A DNA stretch of 64,000 nucleotides from Pholiota molesta (GCA_014925825.1 JACGCK010000035.1:62001-126000); one strand, 5' to 3'; numbered from the stretch's first letter, positions 1 to 13,857 are shown. Numbers and translations are program-made. Notes: generated by a model not told the origin, from the letters alone.

Positions 1-611
1 ACGTGTCCTCTGGAGACTGGGACCCGAATTGCGAGTTATATTATTGGGCACTCCAGCTTCGGCAGGTTCGGGCCAACGCGAAGGTCGTTTGACGGTTTTG
101 AGAAAGCGAAGATGGGTGGTGATAGGATTAATGCAGCTCGTAGGCTTGTACCGGGGGCGGATAGAGATTTAGTTGGTGGATGAGTGTGAATATAAGTTCC
201 GCTCGTCGTCGCTCCAACACAGCCACACTACCGTGACAGTCCGCTTGCTATGTAGGCAAACCATTTAGTAGCTTTTCAAAGAGAACGACGTGTATAGATT
301 AGGAATATTCTGATCCTCTTATTACTTGCTTGCTATGCTGAGATTAATTTGCACATCTGCGCTTTCTTGTAAATATGCATATATGATACATTGATACCCA
401 TTATCGATATCCATATTCTGCGGATGGAGGCTGTGACTGATGTGCTGCATGTGACGGCCTCAGCAATTGTTCGCAATCAAACATGACCCAAAGTGTTTGC
501 GCTGCAACCTCATGCAGCTGTGGCCAATTACTTCACCATCGTCCACCTACTGAGTATCATTTGACCTTCTCTCCTCACCAACGACATTTAAATCAAGGAC
601 TTATCTCAACC
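1..611. other. No gene recognised; 5' flank of DUF6535 gene A
   Basis: I see no supported coding region. Short open stretches lack splice or family support. The last 100 bases are pyrimidine-rich with scattered ATGs, as expected for a leader before the start chosen at 612. Confidence 0.4.
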
Positions 612-3600
612 ATGAGTGCGAACGAAGCAGCCAACACTCAACGAGAACCCGAAGCTGGCCCAAACGCATTCTCAGTGAGTACCCATGACCTGCATGCATT
701 TGCATACTGAACTGAAAACCATTCTTATTACAATAAGGAACCAAAGAGCATTAGTGTAGAACCTCTTGGTCCTGATAATCCATACATTTTCAAGCATGCT
801 CCTCCAAAGCCAGAGGGTGATCTATGGGAAATCCTGCTGAAGCCGGCACTCAACGCCGATACGACGCGTTGCGATGCATGGAAAGAGGAAGTTTCAGCTC
901 TGTTGATATTTGTAAGTATTTTATTATAACATCGTTTCTTTGCTTATATTCTTTCAAGGCCGGTCTTTTCTCTGCAGTGGTTACCGCTTTTGTCATCGAG
1001 TCGTACAAGTTCCTCCAGCCAGGCCCCAATGACGCCGTCGTAGGGCTACTCTTTCACATTGCCAATAATCTGAATAGTACCACCCCATTTCCACCCGCCG
1101 TCAATCCAATATCTATAGCCACACCATTCTCACAAACATCGTCCTCCGTCCGAATCAATATCCTCTGGTTCATTAGTCTAATTCTCTCTTTAACGACCGT
1201 GCTCGTTGGCACTATTTCCCTCCAATGGCTCCGCGAACACCAATCGTATCCCGATGTTTCTTCTAAAGAAAAGTTGGCCATCTTCCATATGCGTTCCGAA
1301 GCTTTGGATGTGTGGTTTGTTCCGCAAATTTTTTCTGCGCTTCCAGTGCTCCTCCAAGGCGCCCTTGCCTTATTTTTGGCGGGGCTGATTGATTTTGTAT
1401 TGCCTCTCGGATCAACACTCACCATTCCGGTCTGCATTATCATTGGGCTCACCCTTCTATTCCTTGCTGCTACCACAGTCCTCCCGACATGCCAAGCATT
1501 CTTGTTCTTGACTGGTTTCTACCCATACAGAAAACCTCCGACTCTATGTGCTTTCAAATCTCCTCAATCGCGTGTTCTGTTGTCTATATTTGCTCCCTTC
1601 ATTCGTGCACTCTCCTATATGATCTCTTGGGTCATTGACCTACTACATTTTCATCCCACTATGTTTCGTCGGCACACAGCACTTCCCTACCTACAAAAAG
1701 TCCTGCAACAAAGTACCTGGTCTAATTCAGATCAGGCATGGCTCCGATTGCGGGATGCATACCATCAATGTATCTTGGACAATGACCCACTACTATATTA
1801 TCATCAGTGGTATTGGAGCACGACTAATTGCTTCCCGGTTAGCGACATAACACAATATCTAGTCAAATCTGGAGTGGAGAATCCTAGTGTCAAAGACCCA
1901 GAAGCATTCCTCAGTGCAACAATTCATTGTTTTCGTGAGATTTCTGCTTCTATATGGACAGATATCCAAACACGGGATGGTTATAATTTATTGGACAACA
2001 ATGTTCGCTACAATAGGTACTTCCAACAATTGCAGGGAATGCAGTCTTGCTTTATTCCCAAATTTTTCTTTCGTGGTGGAATTGACATAATTTGTGGAAC
2101 CAAGCAATTGACAACAATTCTGCAACACTTTAATCAGGAGCAGATGTTCTGTTTTCTGGGTTTAATGAGGAAAACCTGGATGCCCTGGCGTCCATCACCA
2201 CAAATTTCCCTGTACAAATCTGAATTATGGTCACACATAATATCAGAAGTTCAAGCACTACCCTTACTCCCGCTGCGGGTAGCCGTACCGGCCGTACCCG
2301 TGCGAATCACTACCCTTAGGCCCCCTTCCAAGGCACCCACTCTTTTGGACATCAGTACACTTCGTTTCATTTATGAAGGCATTCCTCATGGTATACACTT
2401 TTATTGGAGACCTGACAAGAACTTGCATATTAACTACCAAATGGTCTAGGGAGTCAAAGATTTGCAGCTGTAGCTAATATGCTCAGTGCAGTCTTCAAAT
2501 CTGCTGCTGGCCATCACATTTCACAAGATCAGTCACTGCATTCCCTGTGTACACACTCCGAGATGGCTAGGGTGCTTGTTTGGTTAGCAAGTTGGACTCG
2601 TGACTATTTGCAATGGACACAGCAGATCATTTCGGATACCTCCAACCAGCAGCACCGACAGGAGATCAAAGCTCAATATATCTCAATTTTCAAGCTCGTC
2701 GCCAACCATCTCAATGACGAAATATCTGACTCGGAACGAAATTCCGAGGAAGATACACCAAGTGTCTTGTTTCATCTGGCCTCAATCTTTGTGTGGGGCT
2801 CTTGAATTGGCCATTTGGGAGGAGTGCACTCAGGAATAAGGACCATAGCTTTGGCCAAGGACTTAGGTGTTTGCTTGAAGCTTTGCTGCAATATAGGACT
2901 CGGACATCTGGCCGAAATAACGACCTACTCGAGACACGTTTTGCGGATGAGGATGACTCTTACAAGAAACACAAAAGCATAAAAAGATTTTCTGAGGAGT
3001 GGTGGGACATTCTCTTCAAATACGGCCGTGACATTGGATTGAAGGCTGCTGAACGAGGTACCCACAATTTATATCTGTATTTATTCAGTAGACTAAACAC
3101 CACGATCATGCTCTAGGACCTGCTGTGACTGTAGGAAGTGACCTGAACTCTCGTCCCACCCCCTCTTCACAAGACGAGCAGAAGATAATGGACCTTGGCA
3201 CCACCCTCATCGCTCCATCTTTGCGTTCTACATCTCCGGCAGTTGTCGAGAACTCTCCAGCGGCGAACGCGCCTGTTCCGGATGGCGATATTGTAGAGGT
3301 CGAGGTTTTACATGCGGATCTGCAACCCCTGTCGTTGACGTACGCCGGCTCTAACTTGGATGATCACGATGAGGACGCGAGACGACAATCACTTTCCGAC
3401 TCACCTGCTAATGCCAACCACGCTACGGCGACGAAAGAAGCCTTAAATCCTGTCGCCAATCCTACTCTTGCGCATTCGCCACCCGATTTTCACGCGAATG
3501 ACCCTCCGGATGGTAATTATGCTGCGGATAGGGCCACCATCCAAATTCCATCGCAATCGCCATCGTCATCGCCGACACCAGCACCCCCATCCAGCGAAGT

Positions 3601-3817
3601 CGGTAGAGGTCCGCCAGATACCTCAACGAACGTTATTGGCGATGAACAGGCCCGGATTCACGCTGGCAGACCTCATGTGGAAATCGACGTTGGATCGCCG
3701 ACTGGTTTTGAGCAGAGCGGGGTCGTGGAGCTCGCAGACGCTGGCGATGGAGTTCCAGAACGTTGGGTAAGGTTCGACGATGTGGTCGTGCGTGTCGACT
3801 CGGACTCCCCGAATTAG
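612..3817 (+). CDS. DUF6535 multi-pass membrane protein, copy A (one frame break)
   Basis: This is a basidiomycete DUF6535-family protein of unknown function. Exons read 612-674, 738-911, 959-2390, 2450-3057 and 3117-3817, all with GT-AG introns, and they match gene B exon for exon. The N-terminal conserved region holds the hydrophobic stretch starting AGLFSAVVTAF, then two or three more membrane segments (around FISLILSLTTVLVG, VLLQGALALFLAGLIDF and VCIIIGLTLLFLAATTV). A long helical, Trp-rich middle follows, then a low-complexity Pro/Ser/Asp tail ending VDSDSPN. Relative to gene B one A is missing near 2795, which brings an in-frame TGA at 2803-2805; the C-terminal homology resumes one frame over. 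It is either a truncated or decayed paralogue, or a base-call error. The tail looks disordered. A membrane role is inferred from the hydrophobic segments only. Confidence 0.8.
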
Positions 3818-3868
3818 GCTGCAGGCTCGCGAAGGGTGGTATGGGCCGCGAAAGGCGTTTTTGCGAAT

Positions 3869-4424
3869 GAAGGTGTAGGTCTTGTCCGGAATATGTTGAC
3901 TGATGGACTACGAACGTTCGGACTTTTTAGTTATTGAAATTTCGAAAACCCCATGAAATTTTTTGCTTACTTCGTACGGCTCTTTTTTCTTTGCTCGATT
4001 GTTTGACTGTCTTTAGTACCGCTAGTCGTGTATGTAGTTTTGGTATCTGTTTGCTTTGGTTATTTTCCCTTTTGTGCAATTTATTTAGTGACGTTGACGT
4101 ACCAGTTATCCTTGAGAGAGCAGCGAGAGTGTATCTGCGAACAAATGAAGGTGTAGGTGTTGACTGGAATATGTTGACTGATGGACTGTGAACGTTCGGA
4201 CTTTTAGTTATTGAAATTTCGAAAACCCCATAAATTTTTTTGCTTACTTCGTACGGCTCTTTTTTCTTTGCTCGATTGTTTGACTGTTTTTAGTACCGCT
4301 AGTCGTGAATATAGTTTTGGTATCTGTTTGCTTTGGTTATTTTCCTTTTTGCGCAATTTATTTAGTGACGTTGACGTACCAGTTATTCTTGAGAGAGCAG
4401 CGAGAGTGTATCTTCGAACATTGA
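3869..4424 (+). repeat. Two-copy 278-bp tandem repeat in the 3' flank of gene A
   Basis: The stretch starting GAAGGTGTAGG at 3869 begins again at 4147. The two copies are nearly identical through GAACGTTCGGAC, the TTTCGAAAACCCC block and GAGAGAGCAGCGAGAGTGTATC. A third, single copy follows gene B at about 13384-13675. The short apparent reading frames here are repeats of the same non-coding sequence. The doubling is therefore specific to copy A and postdates the gene duplication. Confidence 0.85.
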
Positions 4425-5080
4425 GCGGAGAGAGACCTTGGACCAACCAGCTTACGGTAAAGCAGCCAAATTTCAGGCCGTAGAGATTACGAATACACCA
4501 ATGAGTGGAGAAAACGCTGGTTTTGCATCGCAAAGATCCATAGGACGTGAAAGAAGGCGATGTGGCATTCAATGGACATTTACACTTGATATCTACGAAA
4601 TAACCTAATAGATGAAGACCTTATAGACGTAAGCAAGCGTGGCGAAAGCTGATATATGAGTGCTCACCTAGAGAAGTAAGCAGCGAGCATCAAGGGCAGC
4701 CGCGAACTTCACCTCCAAATCGACGAAGATGATGTTGACCAAAATTCACTGCGATAGAAAAGAAATATACATTGTGCTTACCTCTACAAATAAGCCATGG
4801 CGTAGCCTCTGTTATAGCAGTAGTTCGAGGCATTGCCGACGAAGGCCATTCCATAGGATACCTGGCCAAAAAGAGAGAACAGCGAGAGAGAGACTTGCAG
4901 ACCACTCCAGGGGTTAGCTTAGAAGGCCGAGAAGTAGAATAAATCTAACGACAGAGTTAACGTTTATCTTGAGCTGCGAAAAAAAAAGATCCGAACTAAC
5001 TGTAGATGGTTCGTGTCAATATGGCCACACGACGAACGGAATACAGTGGCTAGCATTGGGCTAGCATGAGATGAGTCTCG
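4425..5080. other. Intergenic; no gene recognised
   Basis: No supported gene. The sequence beyond the tandem repeat continues for about 130 bp in a form also seen after gene B (13700-13800), then becomes unique to this copy. Confidence 0.4.
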
Positions 5081-5084
5081 TGGC

Positions 5085-5420
5085 AGCCTAGGTTCCAGTG
5101 TCCACATCCATCAGAGGACCTGGAGAATTAAAATTATTGCATGTCGAGTGCATGTGCTGGCTGCTGAGTGGAAGTTCAAGTGGATGTGCGCAAGATGTGC
5201 GGCATTGGGATGAAGGTTGGAAGCGAGTTTGGTTGGAACTTTGGATGTTGGATTGGCCGCGGGACGATCCGGACCGGCAGTGTTGTATGGCACGATTCAA
5301 CGATTCAATCCTGCCCAAGTCCATCATCAACGTTATCTCGAATGTCCGCTAAACTATTGCTAGGATCTGAATGCGAAGGAGATACCTTGGCTGCGTGGCG
5401 ACGTTGATGCTACCTGCCTT
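5085..5420 (+). repeat. Duplicated flank, first copy
   Basis: From GGTTCCAGTGTCCACATCCA through the GGCCGCGGGACGATCCGGAC block to the GAGATACCTT motif, this segment reappears at about 13858-14190 downstream of gene B. It marks the 3' limit of the DUF6535 segmental duplication. The open frames across it are not supported as genes. Confidence 0.8.
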
Positions 5421-8400
5421 TGCTAAAGAGCCACATACTCAGCCCCGCCGTGCTCTCGTATTCGAAGATTGGCATTCTCAATCTCTGTGCCATAGGTACG
5501 TTTACCCGCCTTCTCTATGCTTCTGTATTCAAACGTTTTGCAGGCTGCTACCTCCGTTTCACACCGTACATCATTCGTGTATACTGTTGACGCCCTGCCA
5601 GCTATCAACGCCTTGAAAGACGAGTGACTCTCAACGTAACAGTGACGCAACTACTGCGGGCTCCATTGCCTCGTCCGTACCCCTCATCAATGCTACTTCG
5701 GATTCATCTCTTTCGGACGAACGCCAGCGAGGCACTGAACTCCTCAGAGCCCTCGCTGTTGCCCATCTGCACTTCCGTCTTCGTCTTCACTCCATGGCTC
5801 TTTTTCGCACCGTGCCATTTTCTGTCTATGGATCAAGGCGTACCTACTTCAAATCCTTCTCTTTCGTTGGAGCTTGCTGAGGTCAACGCGTGTGATATCG
5901 GTATGTATTTTGTTATTCTCAATGTCGAACCTCGAATGCTTATTGTCTATTTCAGCCGGCTATTATTTGTATGTCGAAATGGCCGACCAGAAATAATGAC
6001 AATTATGCGAGACGACTTGAATGAAGAGAGGGCTTCGCAGTGGAGCGGTATGTTGTCAAGCTCATCTCTTCACATTGACCTTCGCTGATCGATTGCGATT
6101 TTGCTTGGACAGCCGCTAGCTCACAACACAATCTCTGAGAGTCGGCGAGCATAATTATGAGCTACAGGGTTCAGATGTTTTAGGCCAAAAGTGAGCGCTA
6201 GTTCTCGTCTATCATGATTCTCGCGCATATATACTGACCATTCTCCACTATCATCTTTTTCCAGCCCTGTCGTATCATACCGGACTGATATATCAGTTTG
6301 GTGCGGCGATTCTCCATCCTGGGCTTGAATATGGGAATGCCGACGCCAACGCTATAATAGCTCCTGGGAGAGGCATTCGAACAACATATCTCAATACATC
6401 CAGCGGCTCCTACTCCGTCACCCCTACCAATCTCAACGACAGTGCTACTTCAGCAGCACACGACGCCATGCTTGAAACGTAATCACATCAGATACCGACC
6501 GCAAACCCGCCACATGCACTCGGTGTATCCATCAAGTACCCATATCGGCTCTAGTCAAAGTCGCACATTCTTACCCTGTCTATTTGCACCTTCAAACTAT
6601 GCTTATACATCGGACTCCTGAATCCTAATTGTTGGGCTGGTCGGCCATGTGTAGCTTGCAAGTGCAGCTCCGTGCTTACTTTTTTTTTCTGAGCGGATTA
6701 CTCTTGGAGTGCGCGCGAGAAGCAAGGCTGGATACTGGATAGTGGTTTTTGGAGCTGGATTTGGCGAAGAGGGAGGACGCGCTCGGCAAGACGACGAACA
6801 TGGCGCATAACGCACGATTATCGTTGGGGTCTGACGGTTGTACGTTTCTCGCTACCTGCGAATCGGCATTTAGGGGTTGGCGCCAACGACGTGGCGAGAG
6901 AGACGATAATCATTTTGAATCCAGCGGAGATGAGAGACTCGTGGCAAAGCTGCTCAGGACTCGAGTATAGGTAAATTTGTAAAGGCCATTGACAATTTTT
7001 TATTTTCGCTGATCAATCATCATTTTTTTTTTCGATAGTCGCGGAATCGCCCTTCAAATGCGGGATGGCGATATCGATATTGTGGAGGAGATGGATAGCG
7101 CGCTCGTCGACACGGCGCAAAGTCCACCTTCCCACGTGATGCCGATCAAGCCGCGCGAGCCCATGTTCGACGATCGATTAGATCTGGTCTCTTTCGTGTA
7201 TACCTCCTTTCCCGCTATCCCTATCACCCTATTCTTAATCACAAGGTCCATCCTTATTCAAATGCCCGTACTCTCACTTCCTCTCCTTCCTCTCTAGGGC
7301 TTCAAATACGGCGTGAGAACGCGTTTCGGCACGACTATGGCACGTTAGGCGCGCACGAAAGCTCAACATCCATCTGCGAAACGCGATGCTCCCTTCAACA
7401 GACGACTTCTCATTCCAGCTCAAAGACGACGAGGGGCACGGATCTTGGGTGATGGGCACATGGTCAAATTAGATATGGCGAGTCTGATTTTATTTCATTG
7501 CGTTCTTATCTTTGTTTTTCTTTATTCCTCGATCACTTCCGCGCACCCCTTTTCTTCGTACAACCGACAACCGAGTGGAACGAGACGATACGTCGTGCAG
7601 AGGCCTAGCTATCACGATACGTGCGACGAGCAGCGAACATGGACTGGTCACCCATGTAGGACTAGGATATCCCTTTGGCAAGGATATCCTCTCCCTCAGC
7701 GCCCGCATTGTATCGTCCACCGCAGCACTCGCACAGCCGACAATATCGTTCCACAAGGTCTAGGTCTTTATCTCTATTTGAAAATGGGCACTCTAGATAC
7801 ACGCGTAGAGTAGCTAATTTGTTTTTCCAAATTCACGGGCCTGGCGACGCAAGAGTACGTGTGCGCCAGAATATCTCGTATATACTTCGTTTGTAAAGTT
7901 GGTTCTCTTTGGTCAATCTACCCTCACTTGATTCTGAATTCCCTGCGAGAACGAGCACGAGCATTATCCGAGCACAACGAGCTGAGCATTCGATCTATCT
8001 ACACATTGACCACTAACATCCTATAACCATATCATAGGCACCCGCTTGTGCCGCCCCCCTTTTGTCCATTCAATCACCTTCGACGACCTCGGTCCTTCCC
8101 ACCAAGAGGAACTCAACTCTTCCACAATATCAATTAAAATAACCTTCTGTAAGTCTGTTGTGGTTGTTTTTTATCGCCTTTTTGCTATATAACTAATACT
8201 ATTGGTGTCCAACTCTAGTTTCTCGAATTACATGGCGCCACGCTCCACAATGCAATAATTCCAGCACTGCCAATTCCCTCCCTCATCTCCTTCCAACCTC
8301 CTCCTTCCTACCAGGCTCCTCTTCAATGCTTCGCGCTATGCTCTTGTACCGGGACTAGGCTTGGGCGGCGCCATTCGATGTTCGGCAGGCCCGGGTTCGC

Positions 8401-8870
8401 GCACAGGGTCGTTTGGCTCTCCGGCGAAACGACTGGCAGATACACGTAGGCAAGGTGCAGCTCGTGGGCCTATGCCGGCGGTGGATGGGCGTAAGGGAGG
8501 GTGCTGGGGTTAGAAATATGCGCGGTGGTGGCTGCTCGGTAGTATACGAGCACCAGATGGTGGGCACGAGGCAAGCGCCAGCACAGCCACATCATTCTGG
8601 CTGTCGAAGAAACAAATCTATTTTCATCGCTGCCCATGCTCTCACCACCTCTCTATCGAACCCTATTCCGCATTGGTGGTCGAAATCTTGGTCTTTGTCT
8701 CAACTTCGCGTATGTAACTCAATTATCCGGCCAGAAGTCACACCGTTGGATGAGCTAGGCGCTCCGTTTGAAAGGGACTTGGTATTTGCTTCGTCATGTG
8801 CAGTGTACCTATGCATGGTCGTACGTTACATTCGTTCGAGATCTCTAGTCTTGCGCTCATTTGAAGTATA
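5421..8870. other. Long stretch without a confident gene
   Basis: Several stretches look splice-compatible. One is an ATG at 5829 followed by a 55-bp intron with GTATGT and TTTCAG borders. Another is a 75-codon open run ending at the TAA near 6483 (reading ALSYHTGLIYQFG to HDAMLET). A third is an acidic run at 7058-7297. I could not join them into one protein or recognise a family. They may be relics of a gene lost between the two DUF6535 copies, or a real gene whose exon structure I failed to resolve. Confidence 0.3.
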
Positions 8871-8941
8871 GGATCGAGCAAAAATTGCTTTTGAGGATGC
8901 TACCGCCCGAATTTCACGTCGATGGGCAAACAATATAACGA

Positions 8942-9568
8942 ATGTCGAGGAAATGCTGTTGCAGAAAGACTCGGTCTCTTGTCTTAGCTCCCCGTAACAG
9001 GATAAACAGAAAATGGCGGACGCCGTCGCCATCCCCGCCGGCCCATCTTTGCCTTGATCTCCCTGCCACCTGGGTTGTCGATATGTTGAACATCCCCGCT
9101 ATGGATAACAATTTCGCGCACCAAAACGAGGTTTGGTATGCAGATTTGCAATATGCATCGCTGGCGCGCAAGGTTCCTGACATACGTGATTATGACAGTC
9201 ACTTTCCACTCACCACCCCTTCCTGGCCACGAAAGCAGTCCTGGATTCCATCGCCAACCTCTCCGACCCTTCATGATATTCGAACTCTGGAGGATGTTCG
9301 AGCTGCAACCGTTATTGCACTCCAGGTTGCATCACCCACTCAGCCCCTGCCGTCGTCCGGCGAAGTCAGTACAGCTCAGCGCAAGCGCGCAATGATCGTC
9401 GTCAGTAACGGGCGAGCCCAATTTGAGGCTGATGTGACGATTGTCATAGGGTTGCCAGTTGATCCGGAGCAGAGAGAGATTGTGGAGATAGTGGTCTCTG
9501 ATAGCGAAGATCCAGAGGACCGGACAAGATTGGAGTATACAGCTGCGCGTATTGACGCTCCGAATTAG
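8942..9568 (+). pseudogene. Degenerate DUF6535-type C-terminal tail
   Basis: The open frame ends SDSEDPEDRTRLEY...IDAPN. Its last roughly 80 codons resemble the acidic tails of genes A and B: the same SSGEV, VxIxxGxP and xVExxDS blocks and a terminal DxPN before the stop. The bases after the stop (CCGAATTAGGCTG, then a GCGGTATAGACCGC stretch) match those after gene A. No DUF6535 membrane region is visible upstream, so I read it as the 3' remnant of a third copy. It could still be transcribed. Confidence 0.5.
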
Positions 9569-10169
9569 GCTGAAAGTTTGTGAATGGCGGTATAGACCGC
9601 GGGCAATTGAGGGTGAATTTTGGGACGGGTGGATCGGTGGACTATGGACGTGAGGGCTATATCCAGATTTGCAGCCTTTCCATACACCTCACTTCTTGTT
9701 ATCCGTCGATAGTTTTAACCTCGAAATTAAAAATGCGCGGAACACGTCATTGTTGTGGATGGTGCCAATTTCTTTCACTCTTGAATATTAGTCTTCACAG
9801 AGAATGCCATTTACTACGGAAGATCGTTGTCCTCGACGAGATTGGACGGCTGGTTGGCAGCCTAGTTCGAGCAAAGTCATTTCCGTCAAGCGTAAATTCA
9901 CTCAATCCAAACATTAATTTTGTGCAGACAGGTGTGACGGACGTGTTCAATGGTGATATGGATGGTGATACGGAAAGCATCTCGAGTATTGACCTTCAAA
10001 AGCTTTGTCGGAAGAGTACTAGTCTGATGGAGGTGCGGATTCAGCGAACATCTAAGTGGGCTGTTTACCACAAGTTAAACTAAGAATCTGCCTCGCTATC
10101 CTACCAAGAAGGCATCCTACAATCTTCACCCCGTACCACTACCATTTTCACTTGGAGTTCTTCGCAACC
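9569..10169. other. Intergenic; 5' flank of DUF6535 gene B
   Basis: A 167-codon open frame at 9580-10083 has no recognisable domain and overlaps sequence shared with the gene A downstream flank. I do not support it as a gene. The bases before 10170 (CTTCGCAACC) are a plausible fungal leader. Confidence 0.35.
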
Positions 10170-13100
10170 ATGAGCGCGAGTCAGGCGAACGTGAGTACGA
10201 AGGCCTATATGTTTGCACGCCCAACTGAATTGTCTATTACGATAAGGACACCAGGGCTAATGCAAAGCCGCTAGACGACGACCGTCCCTACGTCTTCAAG
10301 CACGCGCCTCCAAAGCCAGACGGTGATCCATGGGAAATCCTCCTCAATCCCAAGCTAGAGGCTGATACAGTGCGCTGCAACGCATGGAAAGATGAAGTCC
10401 AAAATCTTTTGATATTCGTAAGTAAGCAGAATATGGATTTTTATCTGTCCTCATCTCTACTGTCAAGGCGGGTCTCTTCTCCGCTGTGGTCACGGCTTTC
10501 GTCATCGAGTCGTACAAGTTCCTTCAACCAGATTCAAATGACGCCGTTATCGGCTTACTCTTCCTCATTGCCAACAGTCTCAATAACACATCCCCACTTC
10601 CTCCATCTGTTGGTCCAGCGTCCATAACTAATCCCTTCTCACAGACATCATCGTCTGTCCGGATCAATGTCTTCTGGTTCCTTAGTCTCATCCTCAGCCT
10701 AACCACTGTCCTCATCGGTACCATTTCCCTCCAGTGGCTTCGCGAGCATCAATCCTATCCGAATTTCTCTCCCAAAGAAAAAGCAGCAATACTCCACATG
10801 CGATCTACAGCCTTGGAGGCGTGGTATGTTCCAGTGATATTTTCGACGCTTCCTTTGCTCCTCCAAGGCGCTCTCATTCTATTTTTAGCAGGGCTGATCG
10901 ATTTCGCACTACCCCTTGGCCGAAAACTCATCATCCCTGTTTCTGTGGTCGTGGGTCTAACTTTGCTGTTTCTTGGTGCTACCACGGTCTTTCCCACATT
11001 GCAAGGGATATCATTCCTCTATCGCCGCTCTTATAAACAAGTTCCAACACCATGTCCATTCAAGTCTCCCCAGTCACATGCCTTTCGTATTCTAGCTAAA
11101 TCCATGTTGCAACTCCTTTCCTTTTTCTTTCCTAAATGTTACCTGAGTCCCAAAGATTTTGATCAGTACTTATGGGAGGAGGATCAATACTTATGGGAGG
11201 TCCAACCACTTCACCAACACCCATTCTTCCCATTTGTTTATACAATCTGGCATCAAACAACTTGGCTTACCTTTGACCGGGAATGGCTTTCTTTACGAGA
11301 TGCATGCCACCAATCTATCCTGGACCATAACGACCCACACTTACATCGTCATCGAGAAAAATGGTTCGAATTCAGGGCCTTTCCAATCAGTGATGTAACC
11401 CAAATCATTACCAAGGCTGTGAAGGAGAATTCAACCACAAAATATATGGAAGCATTCTTTGCTGCAACGGTTCACTGTTTTCAAGAGATTTCTGCCTCTA
11501 TATGGACAGATACCCCAACTGATAAAGAATATCTATTGCAATGCAAAGTTCGCCACAATTATTACTTTGAACAAATACACTCAAAGCCTTTTTGCTCTAT
11601 TTCAAATTTTCTTCTTCATAGTGGACCTTACAAAATCGATGGACATGAGAAATCAACAAAAGCTCTAGAAATATTTCATCAGGACCAGATATTCTATTTT
11701 CTGCAGTTGATTGATGAAACCCATGTCAATGCATCACCAAAAATCATCCAGTACCAAGGGGAGTTGTGGTCGCAGATAAAAGCAAACACACAAAGAGTGC
11801 CTTTGGTCCATGTTCGCACAGGTCCCACTACCCTAATGCGTGATTCTGTTGATACACTCGATGACATTTGTTGTGGCCATTCTTCTGGTAAGTATGCACT
11901 TTCATCTGTCAAGAATTTGTACATTAAATATCAAATGGTATAGTGACTCAAAGAGTTGCAGTTGTAGTTTTGGTTGATATGATTAGTGCCGTCTTCAAGT
12001 CTGCTATTGGCCATCACATTTCACAAGATCAGTCACTGGATTCACTGTGTACACATTCCGAGATGGCTGGGGTGCTTTATTGGTTGGCAATTTGGACTAA
12101 TGGCTATTTGCAATGGACACAGAGAACCTTTTTTGATACCTCCAACCCACATCGGCTCATTAGAAGTGATCGACTGGCAACACTCAATGAGACCAAGCAG
12201 CTGCAGGACATTATGATTGATGCTCAATATATCTCAATCTTCAAGTTTGTGGCCAACCATCTTAACGACGAAATATCAGACTTGGAACGGAATTCCGAGA
12301 AAGATACACCAAGTGTCTTGTTTTATCTGGCCTCAACCTTTGTATGGGAGCTCCTGTCTCGACCATCGGCTCGGGATGCACTCAAGAATAAGGACAGTAG
12401 CTTTGGCCAAGGACTCGGGTCTTTGCTTGAAGCTTTGCTGCGATATAGAACTCGGACATCTGGCCGAAAGCACGACCTACTCGAGAAACGTTTCGTGCTT
12501 GCGGATAATGCTTATCCATACGGACGACGTATCGAGAGATTTTCCGAAATATGGTGGGAACAGCACTTCGAACACGGCCGCGGAATTATATTGAAGGACG
12601 CTGAACAAGGTACCATTTTCTATCTGTATATATTCAGCAGATTAAACGTCATAATCAACCTCTAGAACCTGCTGTGACTGGAGGAAGTGACTCGAACTCT
12701 AGTCCCAGCTCATCTTCACAAGACGAGCAGAGCATCGCAGATGTCGTCAATATGCCCACTGCTACGTCTCTGCCTTCATCATCTTCCGGAGTCGTCGATA
12801 ACTCGCCAACGTCAAACACGCCCGTTCCATATGGCAATATAGTTGGCCTTAACGAGGTTGTACATGCAGATCTGCAACCCCTGCCGTTGACGCGAGCCGG
12901 CTCTGACTCGGATAATCACGATGAGAACACTGAACGACAGTCATTTTCCGACTCACCGGCCATTCCTAGTCCCGTAATGGTGGCGAACGAAACCCCAGAT
13001 CCTGTCGCCAATCCTACTCTCGCGTATTCACAACCGTCATCAGTCGATCTTCACGCGAGTCATCCTCCGGATGGCAGTCATGCTGCAAATAGGGCCACCA

Positions 13101-13366
13101 TCCAAGTTCCATCGTCATCGCCAACCCCACCAACATCTGGCGAAGTCGGTACAGGTTCGCCAGATGTCGCCGCGAATGTTGTCGGCGATGAACAGGCCCA
13201 GATTCAAGCTGGCGGACCTCATCTGGCAATCGAAGTTGGATCACCCACTGGCTTGGAGCGCAGTGAAGTCGTGGAGGGCGCAGATTCCGGCGATGGAGCT
13301 CCAGAAGGCCACCAGGTGAGGTTGGAAGATGCGGTCGTGCGTATCGAGTCGGACTCCCCGAATTAG
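10170..13366 (+). CDS. DUF6535 multi-pass membrane protein, copy B (intact)
   Basis: Five exons (10170-10190, 10247-10417, 10468-11887, 11944-12609, 12666-13366) join in frame to 992 residues with no internal stop. The start ATG is in the context AACCATGAGC and the first exon codes only seven residues. After a soluble lead (HAPPKPDGDPWEILL), the DUF6535 core has membrane segments near AGLFSAVVTAF, FLSLILSLTTVLIG, LLLQGALILFLAGLIDF and SVVVGLTLLFLGATTV. The middle is Trp-rich and helical. The last 230 residues are Ser/Pro/Asp-rich and likely disordered. It is the reference for reading gene A. Family function is unknown; localisation to a membrane is inferred from the hydrophobic segments. Confidence 0.88.
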
Positions 13367-13383
13367 GCTGCGAGATCGCGAAG

Positions 13384-13675
13384 AGAAGGTGCGGGTTGTG
13401 TCCGGAGTATGGCGACTGATCCGGGACTATGAACGTTCGGACATTTAGTTATAGAAATTTCGAAAACCCCATAAAAGATTTTGGTTACCTTGTACGACTA
13501 TTCTTTCTTTGCTCGTTCGTTTGACTGTCTTGGTACCGCTGGTCGTGTATGTAGTTTTGGTATCTGTGTGCTTTGGTTATTTTCCATTTTGTATGATTTA
13601 TTAGGTGACATTGACCTACCAGATATCCTTGAGAGAGCCGCGAGAGAGGGTAATCGAACATCGAGAAGGAGCGGA
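13384..13675 (+). repeat. Single copy of the 278-bp 3'-flank repeat after gene B
   Basis: It carries the same order of motifs as the tandem pair after gene A: GAACGTTCGGAC, TTTCGAAAACCCC, GGTACCGCTGGTCGTGTATG and GAGAGAGCCGCGAGAG. It is more diverged from either A copy than they are from each other. Confidence 0.8.
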
Positions 13676-13857
13676 GCGGATTTTTTGAGCAATAGGCTTG
13701 CGGTAACGCGAACCAGATTTTAGGCCTTGAAGATTTACGAATTCACCAATGAGCGGAGAACAGTAACCTTTTTGCATCGAAAGACCCGTAGGATGTGAAG
13801 GAAAAGACGGTTTACGTCAATACGATCGCGAATCCAGTGGGTGAGATAATCCTCGTA

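Noticed and set aside
3934..4483. Pair of similar 85-90 codon frames as a small gene family
   Set aside because: They are the two copies of the 278-bp non-coding tandem repeat, also present after gene B where the frame is not kept.
9580..10083. 167-codon frame as a gene
   Set aside because: No domain, no leader features, and it begins in sequence shared with untranslated flanks of the DUF6535 genes.
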